DNA of 18,363 nt from an uncultured Veillonella sp. (GTDB lineage: Bacteria > Bacillota > Negativicutes > Veillonellales > Veillonellaceae): positions 1 to 18,363 of the forward strand of contig CABSJA010000036.1 in NCBI GenBank assembly GCA_902477915.1, given 5' to 3'. Positions within the stretch are counted from its first letter, which is position 1; each line of letters begins with the position of its first letter. The position numbers were made by a program, and so were the translations under genes. Positions 5,594-13,403 of the stretch are shown one piece after another. Below the pieces are notes generated by a model that was given only the letters and a program-made list of their open reading frames with translations, was not told where the DNA came from and made no database searches.

Positions 5594-7210
5594 TTATTGA
5601 ATTTTATAAATGCTAGCCGATTTAGTTTTTCCAACCTCTGTTGCTATGTTGTTAGTTGGTGAATTAGCAAATTCTTTACTATATTTATTTGGTACAATGA
5701 TGGTAGCACCTTTTTCATTAGATACCCTTGTATCAAACTCATCTACTGTTATTGTGGGCATCAATGTTTTGCCTGCTGTCCATAGAGGATTATCTGTAGT
5801 ATGTACAAATACTTGAGTTGGGGTATCTTTTGTATAATATACAATCGATGTATAGTAGGTACCATATATATATGTGTGTTGAGCACTTGACTCAATATAT
5901 GGCTTGAATTGAAGCCCCGATTGATCAGATAAAATAGGTGTTACAGTTATTGTGATTGCCGTATATAAAATAGTTAAAGGTGTGGCTAAATAGATAGATA
6001 ATGGTACGTTGCGATTTCTATACCGTTTAACTACTAGTGCAAATAGTACTAGTAATACGAATGCACTAATTAATGGTATAGGATTTAATTCTGGTGTTGC
6101 GATGCTGGCTACTAGGAATAAGATTGTATATATGCCTAATGGAATCGTCACAATATATTTAAAACTAGTACTCTTGTTATGGAAGCTAGCTGTGATAGCT
6201 TCAGCACCCCAGATAAGACATGGGATTATAGCTGGTAATGTATAGGTTATATACTTTGTGGCCACTAGTGAATAGAATAATACAATTACTACAAACCAGA
6301 TAGCGCCGAGAAGATAAAAATTATTTTTCCAGGTAATGTTTTTGAGTCGGTAAATAACGGCTGGTGTCCATGGTAATAGAGCAAGAGGGACAATGATTAG
6401 GTAATAATACCAAACATTGAATTTTGGGTGCTCAGATACAAGTGCTCGCTCCATGTTGTGAAGCCCTAGGAAACCAGATATGAATTCTTGACCGTGAATC
6501 AAGTACATAGCGATGTACCATGGACTGGCAAGAACTATAAATAGTAGAATTCCCAAAGGATTAAATAATAATGTAATATCCTTAGCAAGTGAGTATTCAT
6601 CCTTATCTTTTTGGGTGAACCATCGTGCAGCAATGAATAGTAATAGTATTAATCCAGGCAGAACAATACCAACAGGCCCTTTAGTTACGACCGCTAAGGC
6701 TGCTGCCGCATAGGCTTTTACCATGGAATGTTTATCGTTCTTGGTGAAAGCTAGATAAGAATAGCCGAAGATGGCTAGTGAAAAGAAGAAGAGGAAGCCA
6801 TCTGTTATGACTGCGTGTGAAATGTACCAGAACTGTAAGGCACCAAATAAAAGTATGGCGCTTGTTACTGCTATATGCGTGGACTCTTTAATGCGATACA
6901 CAAGATGGTACATAAGCGCTACACTGCCACTGGCAATGAGTGTATTCGGTATACGCGATGTAAAGTCAGATATGCCAAATAGTTTATAGCTTATCATAAG
7001 CGCCCAATAGGTGAGAGGCGGTTTATCATACCATACTTGGTCATATATCATGGGTGATATCCATGAGTTATGTTTTAGCATTGTAATAGCAGATAATACA
7101 TAGTTGGATTCAACTGGATCGGTTATGGGTAGATAGGCATTATAGAAACCGTAACTTAGTACGGTTAATAAAAATAGCGCACCTATGCGCAGCATGTGAT
7201 TGTTAATCAT
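5594..7210 (-). CDS. ArnT/PMT-like polytopic membrane glycosyltransferase (GT39/GT83 superfamily)
   Basis: A 538-residue integral membrane protein with about a dozen hydrophobic segments and a hydrophilic C-terminal ~120 residues. It belongs to the GT-C fold family of PMT/ArnT enzymes, which transfer a sugar from a polyprenyl-phosphate donor to an acceptor outside the cytoplasmic membrane. Seen: the first helix leads into DPVESNY (residues 31-37), placed like the catalytic DE-containing loop of ArnT, then WYDKPPLTYW (60-69) and HAVITDG (about 132-138), all typical of the family. AGGAG (7216-7220, minus strand) lies 5 nt from the ATG. Likely targets are lipid A, another envelope glycan or a protein; the sequence does not decide. 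It stands alone, pointing against the flanking genes. Codons such as ATA and AGA are more frequent than in the ribosomal genes, consistent with lower expression rather than clear transfer. Confidence 0.85.
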   Translation of the reverse strand: MINNHMLRIGALFLLTVLSYGFYNAYLPITDPVESNYVLSAITMLKHNSWISPMIYDQVWYDKPPLTYWALMISYKLFGISDFTSRIPNTLIASGSVALMYHLVYRIKESTHIAVTSAILLFGALQFWYISHAVITDGFLFFFSLAIFGYSYLAFTKNDKHSMVKAYAAAALAVVTKGPVGIVLPGLILLLFIAARWFTQKDKDEYSLAKDITLLFNPLGILLFIVLASPWYIAMYLIHGQEFISGFLGLHNMERALVSEHPKFNVWYYYLIIVPLALLPWTPAVIYRLKNITWKNNFYLLGAIWFVVIVLFYSLVATKYITYTLPAIIPCLIWGAEAITASFHNKSTSFKYIVTIPLGIYTILFLVASIATPELNPIPLISAFVLLVLFALVVKRYRNRNVPLSIYLATPLTILYTAITITVTPILSDQSGLQFKPYIESSAQHTYIYGTYYTSIVYYTKDTPTQVFVHTTDNPLWTAGKTLMPTITVDEFDTRVSNEKGATIIVPNKYSKEFANSPTNNIATEVGKTKSASIYKIQ

Positions 7211-7244
7211 AATTACTCCTTACTTACATAGTTTATATTATTGT

Positions 7245-7272
7245 ACTATAGGGCGTGTAATAATTAAACCAA
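7245..7272 (-). promoter_or_regulatory. Candidate promoter of the glycosyltransferase gene
   Basis: Read on the minus strand: TTGGTT (7272-7267), 16-bp spacer, TATAGT (7250-7245), about 35 bases before the start codon. The boxes are imperfect and the region is AT-rich, so this is a weak call. Confidence 0.35.
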
Positions 7273-7354
7273 TGAAAGATAAAGCTTTTAGCAATATGGA
7301 AATAGTTACAAAAAAATTATTTATGAAATAATATATTGTATAGAATATTGTTTG

Positions 7355-7396
7355 TACAGAATACATGAAATGACTTTTATGTATACAAAATACATG
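7355..7396 (+). repeat. Two direct repeats TACARAATACATG in the aspA promoter, operator-like
   Basis: TACAGAATACATG (7355-7367) and TACAAAATACATG (7384-7396) differ at one base and start 29 bp apart. The second is part of an inverted repeat, ATGTAT-N5-ATACAT (7379-7395), that fills the spacer between -35 and -10. A degenerate third copy may lie at 7339-7350. This is the arrangement of a repressor site; the regulator is unknown. Confidence 0.5.
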
Positions 7397-7403
7397 CTAT
7401 AAT
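7375..7403 (+). promoter_or_regulatory. aspA promoter, extended -10 type
   Basis: A perfect TATAAT (7398-7403) preceded by the TGn extension (TGC at 7395-7397). The -35 position at 17 bp is the poor TTTTAT (7375-7380), as is common for extended -10 promoters. The start would be near 7410, giving a leader of about 63 nt. Confidence 0.75.
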
Positions 7404-7434
7404 GAGCGCGTAAGATAAAACCGTTTCATTAAAA

Positions 7435-7457
7435 TACTATTTTGTATAAAAATAGTA
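7435..7457 (+). promoter_or_regulatory. Hairpin in the aspA 5' leader next to the ribosome binding site
   Basis: A perfect 9-bp stem, TACTATTTT (7435-7443) with AAAATAGTA (7449-7457), loop GTATA. It ends about 3 bases before the AGAGGA ribosome binding site (7461-7466). There is no T-run, so it is not a terminator. A role in mRNA stability or initiation is speculation. Confidence 0.5.
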
Positions 7458-7472
7458 GAAAGAGGATTTATT

Positions 7473-8888
7473 ATGAGAAAAGAACATGATTTCTTAGGTG
7501 AATTAGAAGTAGCTGATGAATTATATTACGGTGTACAAACAATTCGTGCATTAGAAAACTTCCATATTACAGGAAAACATTTGGACCAAGACTTTATCAA
7601 AGCATTGGCAATGGTTAAAAAAGCATCTGCTTTAGCGAATATGAAAACTGGTCGCTTAAATGTATCTATAGGTAAAGCTATTGTACAAGCTGCAGACGAA
7701 GTAATTGAAGGTCAATTTGCGGACCAATTCCCTGTTGATCCAATTCAAGGTGGTGCAGGTACTTCTGTAAACATGAATATGAACGAAGTGTTGGCTAACC
7801 GTGCTTGTGAAATTTTGGGTCATCCAAAAGGAAGCTATGATATTGTAAGCCCTAACAACCATTGTAATATGGCACAATCTACAAATGATGCTTTCCCAAC
7901 AGCAATCAAGGTATGTGCGATCTTAAAATCTAAACCTTTACTTGAAGCATTACAACGCCTTGTTGACGAGCTTGAGAAAAAGGCTGTTGAATATAGCGAA
8001 ATTTTGAAGATGGGTCGTACTCACTTACAAGATGCGGTGCCAATTACATTAGGTCAAGAAATGGGTGCCTATGCATCTGGTGTTCGCCGCGGTATTAAAC
8101 GTATTAAATCTGCCGTTGAAGGTGCACATGTAATTAACATGGGTGCTACTGCAGTTGGTACAGGGCTTAATGCGGAACCTAATTATATTCATGATGTAGC
8201 ATACGAACTTAGTGAAGTAGTAGGTGAACCATTCTACACAGCAGAAAACTTAATTGATGCTACTAACAATACAGATATCTTTGCAGATATCTCCAGCGGT
8301 TTGAAAGTTACTGCTCTCGTATTGATTAAAATGGCTAATGACTTCCGCTTGATGGCCTCCGGTCCTCGTTGTGGTATTGGGGAATTAAAATTGCCTGCTC
8401 GCCAACCTGGTTCTTCCATCATGCCAGGCAAGGTTAACCCTGTTATCGCCGAAGTATTGAACCAAGTATGTTACCAAGTTATCGGTAATGACTTAACCAT
8501 TACATTGGCTGTAGAAAATGGTCAATTCGAATTGAACGTAATGGAACCTGTATTGGCTTACAATTTGTTCAATAATCTTTGCTACCTTAAAAATGGTGTT
8601 AACACATTCGTTGATAAATTGCTTATCGATCTTGAAGTAGACCGTGAACAATGCGAATACTGGTTGAATCGTTCCGTTGGTATCGTAACAGCATTGTTGC
8701 CACACCTTGGATATGAAACAGCATCTTCTCTTGCGAAAGAAGCTTATACTACTGGTCGTGCTATCCGTGATATCATCTTGGAAAAAGGTTTATTGACTGA
8801 AGATGAAATCAATCATATCCTTTCTCCTAAAGAAATGACTCGCCCTGGTATTGCTGGTGCTAATCTTTTAAAACAAAAAGGTAACTAA
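7473..8888 (+). CDS. aspA: Aspartate ammonia-lyase (aspartase)
   Basis: A 471-residue cytoplasmic enzyme that splits L-aspartate to fumarate and ammonia. It is a member of the fumarase/aspartase superfamily, working as a tetramer. Seen: GAGTSVNMNMNEVLAN (residues ~95-110), STNDAFPT, GRTHLQDAVP (181-190, His184 in place of the Gln of E. coli AspA, as in Bacillus aspartases) and the signature GSSIMPGKVNP (313-323), whose second Ser (315) corresponds to the catalytic base. KVIGND-like and NVMEPV segments favour aspartase over fumarase C. AGAGGA precedes the ATG. It is monocistronic, with its own promoter and terminator. In an anaerobe the fumarate could feed a fumarate reductase, which is inference. 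Placement between rplL and rpoB is unusual. Confidence 0.93.
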   Translation: MRKEHDFLGELEVADELYYGVQTIRALENFHITGKHLDQDFIKALAMVKKASALANMKTGRLNVSIGKAIVQAADEVIEGQFADQFPVDPIQGGAGTSVNMNMNEVLANRACEILGHPKGSYDIVSPNNHCNMAQSTNDAFPTAIKVCAILKSKPLLEALQRLVDELEKKAVEYSEILKMGRTHLQDAVPITLGQEMGAYASGVRRGIKRIKSAVEGAHVINMGATAVGTGLNAEPNYIHDVAYELSEVVGEPFYTAENLIDATNNTDIFADISSGLKVTALVLIKMANDFRLMASGPRCGIGELKLPARQPGSSIMPGKVNPVIAEVLNQVCYQVIGNDLTITLAVENGQFELNVMEPVLAYNLFNNLCYLKNGVNTFVDKLLIDLEVDREQCEYWLNRSVGIVTALLPHLGYETASSLAKEAYTTGRAIRDIILEKGLLTEDEINHILSPKEMTRPGIAGANLLKQKGN

Positions 8889-8929
8889 CATAGTAAGTTG
8901 TTTGGATACATGAATAAAGCATGAAAATG

Positions 8930-8965
8930 AAAGACTGTCAACCCTTTTGGTTGACAGTCTTTTTT
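8930..8965 (+). terminator. aspA terminator, overlapping the rpoB promoter
   Basis: A perfect 14-bp stem, 8930-8943 with 8949-8962, loop CTTTT, T-run 8960-8965. Its descending arm contains TTGACA (8951-8956), which doubles as a -35 box for rpoBC. Confidence 0.93.
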
Positions 8966-8979
8966 AATACTGATAGAAT
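8951..8979 (+). promoter_or_regulatory. rpoBC promoter with its -35 box inside the aspA terminator
   Basis: A perfect TTGACA (8951-8956), 17-bp spacer, TAGAAT (8974-8979), with the TGn extension (TGA at 8971-8973). This is the strongest promoter-like sequence between aspA and rpoB. The predicted start is near 8986, giving a leader of about 234 nt. Confidence 0.8.
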
Positions 8980-8985
8980 TATATA

Positions 8986-9219
8986 TTGCAAAAGTAGCGT
9001 TTCCTGCTTTTGGATATAAAAACTATAACTTGAATAGTGATGAGGTTTTCTTCCAAGGTTGTGCTTGGTTAATGGAAAGCAAGGTTATTTTTAAAAATGA
9101 AATGGGCCTTGCTTTATTTGACGTTATCCGAGCAGGAAAACTGAGACCTGTAAGATGTCTTTTCCGTGCCGTTATAGAAAATGGTAGACCAGTGTGTTTT
9201 GATAGGGGTGAAAGCAAAT
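8986..9219 (+). promoter_or_regulatory. Long structured 5' leader of rpoB
   Basis: There is no recognisable gene in the 331 bases between aspA and rpoB; beyond the terminator and promoter they form this leader. Seen stems: 8989-8997 with 9004-9012 (9 bp, one wobble); CCAAG/CTTGG at 9053-9057 and 9064-9068; AAAGCAAGG (9076-9084) with CCTTGCTTT (9107-9115), holding an inner ATTTTT/AAAAAT; GGAAA/TTTCC (9135-9139 with 9161-9165), enclosing AGAC/GTCT (9144-9147 with 9157-9160). None ends in a T-run. The ribosome binding site AGGGGTG is at 9204-9210. Known L10 leaders do not match by eye. Function is unknown; regulation of RNA polymerase synthesis is a guess from position. Confidence 0.55.
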
Positions 9220-12200
9220 ATGTTCAAACCTGAACAGGTAGGCAAACGAACTCGTTATACGTACGCAAAAATTAACGAAGTTATCAAGATGCCGCATTTA
9301 TTGGACATTCAGCGTAAATCGTATGAGTGGTTCTTGGAGAGTGGTTTACAAAATATTTTCAACGATATTTCTCCGATTAAAGACAATTCAGGTAATCTAG
9401 TACTTTCTTTCGAAGGTTTCAGCTTAGGTGAACCTAAGTATGATATTAATGAATGTAAAAACCGTGATGCTACTTACGCAGCACCACTTCGTGTAAATAT
9501 TCGCTTAGTAAATAATGATCCAGAAAATATGGACATTAAAGAACAAGAAGTATTCATGGGCGATTTCCCATTGATGACTGACACAGGTACTTTCATCATC
9601 AATGGTGCAGAACGTGTAATCGTATCCCAATTGGTACGTTCTCCAGGCGTTTACTACAATAAAGAAATCGATACAATGGGTAACCGTTTGTACGATTCCA
9701 CAGTTATTCCTAACCGTGGCGCATGGATCGAGCTTGAAACTGATGCAAGCGAAGTTGTTGCTGTTCGTATTGACCGTAACCGTAAATTACCAGCTACTGT
9801 ATTGGTACGTGCATTAGGTTGGGATACTAATGAAAGTATCCTCGACCTCTTCTGGAACGGTAAAACTGATGAGGATGGTTTACCAGTATATGATGAACGC
9901 ATCGTTCGTACATTAGAAAAAGATACAACTCAATCTGCTGATGAAGCATTGGTTGAAATCTATAAAAAATTACGTCCAGGCGAGCCTCCAACCGTAGAGT
10001 CTGCTCGTAACTTGTTTGATAACTTGTTCTTCGATGCACGCCGTTATGATTTAGCGCGCGTTGGTCGTTACAAATTAAACAAAAAACTCGGCTGGCGCCA
10101 ACGTATGTTGGGTCAAACATTGGCTCAACCAATCGTAGATCCAGAAACTGGCGAAATCATTCTTGATGCAGGTGTACAAGTTGGGGAAGAACAACTTGAT
10201 ATCGTTGCTAATAGCCATGTATTCGATGGTGAAGGTTTCGCTGAGTTCTACATCGTAAATAACGATGGTGTAGAATCTAAAGTTATCTGTAACAACTGCA
10301 ACTTGCCATACGATCACCGTACAGTAACACGTGAAGACATGATCGCTAACATCTCTTACTTGCTCAACCTTATGGATGGCGCAGGTCATACAGATGATAT
10401 CGACCACTTGGGTAACCGTCGTCTTCGCTGTGTAGGTGAATTGTTGCAAAACCAATTCCGTATTGGTTTAACTCGTATGGAACGTGTTGTTCGTGAACGT
10501 ATGACAATTCAAGAAATCGAATCTATCACGCCTCAAGCGTTGATTAACATTCGCCCTGTAGTGGCAGCAATCAAAGAATTCTTTGGTTCTTCTCAATTGT
10601 CTCAGTTCATGGACCAAACAAACCCATTGGCGGAATTGACTCACAAACGTCGTCTATCTGCCCTTGGCCCTGGTGGCTTGTCTCGTGAACGTGCAGGTTT
10701 CGAAGTTCGTGACGTGCATCACTCTCACTATGGCCGTATGTGTCCAATCGAAACTCCAGAAGGTCCAAACATCGGTTTGATCAACTCCTTGTCTAACTAC
10801 GCGAAAGTAAATGAATTTGGTTTCATTGAGGCTCCATACCGTAAAGTAGAAAAAATCTATGGTACAGGTGCCGATGCAGACAAAGTTGTAAAAGTTCGTG
10901 TCACTGATTCCGTTGTATATATGACAGCTGATGAAGAAGAAGGCATGACAATTGCCCAAGCGAACTCCCCAATCGATGGTGAAGGTTACTTTACTAATGA
11001 ACACGTTGCTTGTCGTCGTGGTCATGACGTATTGGAAGTTACACCTGATAAGGTAGACTACATGGACGTTAGTCCAAAAGAAGTTGTATCAATCGGTACA
11101 GCTATGATTCCATTCCTTGAAAATGATGATGCTAACCGTGCCTTGATGGGTGCGAACATGCAACGTCAAGCGGTACCACTCTTGCGCGCTCAAGCTCCAC
11201 TTGTTGGTACAGGTATGGAATATACAGCAGCTACTGACTCCGGCGTTTGTGTACTTGCTCGTGAAGCTGGTAAAGTTGTACGTTGCTGGGGTAATGAAAT
11301 CCACGTTCTTCGCGATAGCGATGGTCGTGTTGATACATACCATTTGAATAAATTCCTTCGTTCTAACCAATCCACATGCTTTAACCAAAAACCAATCGTT
11401 AATCGTGGCGACCATGTTGTAAAAGGCCAAGTATTGGCTGACGGTCCTGCTACTGATGGCGGTGAATTGGCGTTAGGTTATAACGTTCTTGTAGCGTTCA
11501 TGCCTTGGGAAGGTTATAACTACGAAGATGCGATCTTGCTTAGTGAAGAACTTTGCAAAGAAGATATCTATACATCCATTCATATTGAAGAGTACGAATG
11601 CGATGCGCGTGACACTAAATTAGGTGCCGAAGAAATTACTCGTGAATTACCTAATACTGGTGATGACACACTTAAAAACCTTGATGAAGATGGTATCATC
11701 TGTATTGGTGCAGAAGTACATCCTGGCGATATTCTCGTAGGTAAAGCTACACCAAAAGGTGAAACTGAATTAACACCTGAAGAACGCTTATTGCGCGCTA
11801 TCTTCGGTGACAAAGAACGCGAAGTTCGCGATACATCCTTGCGCGTACCTCATGGCGAATCTGGTAAAGTTGTAGACGTTAAAGTCTTCACTCGTGAAAA
11901 CGGTGACGAATTACAACCAGGTGTAAATAAACTTGTTCGCGTATACATCGCTCAAAAACGTAAGATTCACGAAGGCGATAAAATGGCGGGCCGTCATGGT
12001 AACAAAGGTGTCGTTTCTCGCGTTATGAGAAAAGAAGATATGCCATTCCTTCCTGATGGTACTCCAGTACAAATCGTATTGAACCCATTGGGCGTACCTT
12101 CTCGTATGAACATCGGTCAGGTTCTTGAAACTCACTTGGGTTGGGCTGTTCAAGGCTTAGGTATGAAAATCAAAGCTACAGACCTTCACATTCAAAACGT

Positions 12201-13374
12201 GTTGAAAGAAGCTCGTACTGATGCATCTTATTGGGAACAAATCGACGCTATTCGCGGCTTATATGCTGAAATTGAAGAATTAGAAGCAAAAGCTAAAGAA
12301 GATGTAACTGTTCCTCATTTCGACATCGATGAAAAAATCATCGACTTGAAATCTCAAATTCTTGGTCATGTAGAATCTGCAGCGCAAAAGAAACTTGAAG
12401 CTCTTGGCGGCGAAGCTCGTTATCAAGAACTTAAAGCTATTGAAGCTAAATACAATGCACTTCATGTAGAATTCTTCGACTCTGAAGAAGATGCTCCAGA
12501 AATGGATCCAGCTCTTGTAGAAGAATTAGAAGCTATTAATAAAGTTAAAACTACATTGAACCATATTGAATCTGCTCGTGCTAAACGCGTTGAAATTCGT
12601 CATGAACTCGAAGGCCTTGGTTACGACTATGAAACATATGGCATGCCAAAACCAGATGTAGCTGGTATTCACATTGCTACACCTGTATTTGATGGTGCGC
12701 ATGAAAAAGACGTATTTGAAACATTAGGCATTGCTGGTCGTTCCGATGATGGTAAAACAGTATTGTACGATGGTCGTACTGGTGAACCTATGGATAACCG
12801 TGTAACTGTTGGTTACGTATACATGCTTAAACTCCATCACTTGGTTGATGATAAAATCCATGCTCGTTCCACAGGTCCGTACTCCCTTGTTACACAACAA
12901 CCATTGGGTGGTAAAGCTCAATTCGGTGGTCAACGTTTCGGGGAAATGGAAGTTTGGGCTCTCGAAGCATATGGCGCAGCTTATACACTTCAAGAGCTAT
13001 TAACTGTTAAGTCTGACGACGTTGTTGGTCGTGTGAAAGCATACGAAAAAATCGTTAAAGGCGAAAACATCCCTGAACCAGGTGTACCTGAGTCCTTCAA
13101 GGTATTGCTCAAAGAACTTCAAAGTATTGGTCTTGATGTAAAAATCTTGAATGAAGATCAAGAAGAAGTTGTTATGAAAGAACTTGATGACGAAGATGAA
13201 GTGGTAGAAACTGGCATTGAAGAAGTTATGGAAGGCAGTGCAGTAGAAACTGATGAAGTAACTGTAGTAGAGCCAGAAGTAGAGGAAGAAGCACCTGCTG
13301 ATAATGGCGGTGAAGACGATATCCTTAGCCAATTGGCGTTCCCAATGGGCGATTCCTCTAACGATGAAGACTAA
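9220..13374 (+). CDS. rpoB: DNA-directed RNA polymerase subunit beta
   Basis: A 1384-residue beta subunit. The ATG at 9220 is chosen because AGGGGTG (9204-9210) stands 9 nt before it and the protein then begins MFKPEQVGKRTRYTY; an in-frame ATG at 9181 would add 13 residues and has no good ribosome binding site. The rifampicin region SSQLSQFMDQ...THKRRLSALGPGGL is at residues 457-487, with Asp465, His475 and Ser480 (E. coli 516, 526, 531) all the sensitive form. GDKMAGRHGNKG lies in the catalytic part. The E. coli SI2-type insertion (within E. coli ~938-1042) is absent. A ~170-residue charged, probably coiled-coil insertion occupies residues 977-1148, between LETHLGWA and GIHIATPVFDG, where Bacillus has almost nothing and E. 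coli a shorter segment. The C-terminal ~74 residues (1311-1384) form an acidic tail. B. subtilis RpoB has 1193 residues. rpoC follows after 29 bases. Confidence 0.98.
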   Translation: MFKPEQVGKRTRYTYAKINEVIKMPHLLDIQRKSYEWFLESGLQNIFNDISPIKDNSGNLVLSFEGFSLGEPKYDINECKNRDATYAAPLRVNIRLVNNDPENMDIKEQEVFMGDFPLMTDTGTFIINGAERVIVSQLVRSPGVYYNKEIDTMGNRLYDSTVIPNRGAWIELETDASEVVAVRIDRNRKLPATVLVRALGWDTNESILDLFWNGKTDEDGLPVYDERIVRTLEKDTTQSADEALVEIYKKLRPGEPPTVESARNLFDNLFFDARRYDLARVGRYKLNKKLGWRQRMLGQTLAQPIVDPETGEIILDAGVQVGEEQLDIVANSHVFDGEGFAEFYIVNNDGVESKVICNNCNLPYDHRTVTREDMIANISYLLNLMDGAGHTDDIDHLGNRRLRCVGELLQNQFRIGLTRMERVVRERMTIQEIESITPQALINIRPVVAAIKEFFGSSQLSQFMDQTNPLAELTHKRRLSALGPGGLSRERAGFEVRDVHHSHYGRMCPIETPEGPNIGLINSLSNYAKVNEFGFIEAPYRKVEKIYGTGADADKVVKVRVTDSVVYMTADEEEGMTIAQANSPIDGEGYFTNEHVACRRGHDVLEVTPDKVDYMDVSPKEVVSIGTAMIPFLENDDANRALMGANMQRQAVPLLRAQAPLVGTGMEYTAATDSGVCVLAREAGKVVRCWGNEIHVLRDSDGRVDTYHLNKFLRSNQSTCFNQKPIVNRGDHVVKGQVLADGPATDGGELALGYNVLVAFMPWEGYNYEDAILLSEELCKEDIYTSIHIEEYECDARDTKLGAEEITRELPNTGDDTLKNLDEDGIICIGAEVHPGDILVGKATPKGETELTPEERLLRAIFGDKEREVRDTSLRVPHGESGKVVDVKVFTRENGDELQPGVNKLVRVYIAQKRKIHEGDKMAGRHGNKGVVSRVMRKEDMPFLPDGTPVQIVLNPLGVPSRMNIGQVLETHLGWAVQGLGMKIKATDLHIQNVLKEARTDASYWEQIDAIRGLYAEIEELEAKAKEDVTVPHFDIDEKIIDLKSQILGHVESAAQKKLEALGGEARYQELKAIEAKYNALHVEFFDSEEDAPEMDPALVEELEAINKVKTTLNHIESARAKRVEIRHELEGLGYDYETYGMPKPDVAGIHIATPVFDGAHEKDVFETLGIAGRSDDGKTVLYDGRTGEPMDNRVTVGYVYMLKLHHLVDDKIHARSTGPYSLVTQQPLGGKAQFGGQRFGEMEVWALEAYGAAYTLQELLTVKSDDVVGRVKAYEKIVKGENIPEPGVPESFKVLLKELQSIGLDVKILNEDQEEVVMKELDDEDEVVETGIEEVMEGSAVETDEVTVVEPEVEEEAPADNGGEDDILSQLAFPMGDSSNDED

Positions 13375-13403
13375 AACTATCTATAAGGAAGGGAGCGATA
13401 GTA

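Noticed and set aside
5594..7210. Horizontal transfer of the glycosyltransferase gene
   Set aside because: Codon use differs from the ribosomal genes only as expected from lower expression, and no repeats or mobile-element remnants flank it.
9181..9219. Longer rpoB start at the ATG at 9181
   Set aside because: No ribosome binding site, and the extra 13 residues are not part of the family N-terminus. The ATG at 9220 has AGGGGTG at 9 nt and begins MFKPEQVGKR.
9030..9233. A 67-codon TTG-started reading frame spanning the rpoB leader and overlapping the rpoB start by 14 bases
   Set aside because: No ribosome binding site before the TTG or before the in-frame ATGs at 9072 and 9102. It uses AGA, CGA, AGG and ATA codons that neighbouring genes avoid, and it covers the stems of the leader. 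Treated as chance, though conservation of the peptide in relatives would reopen it.
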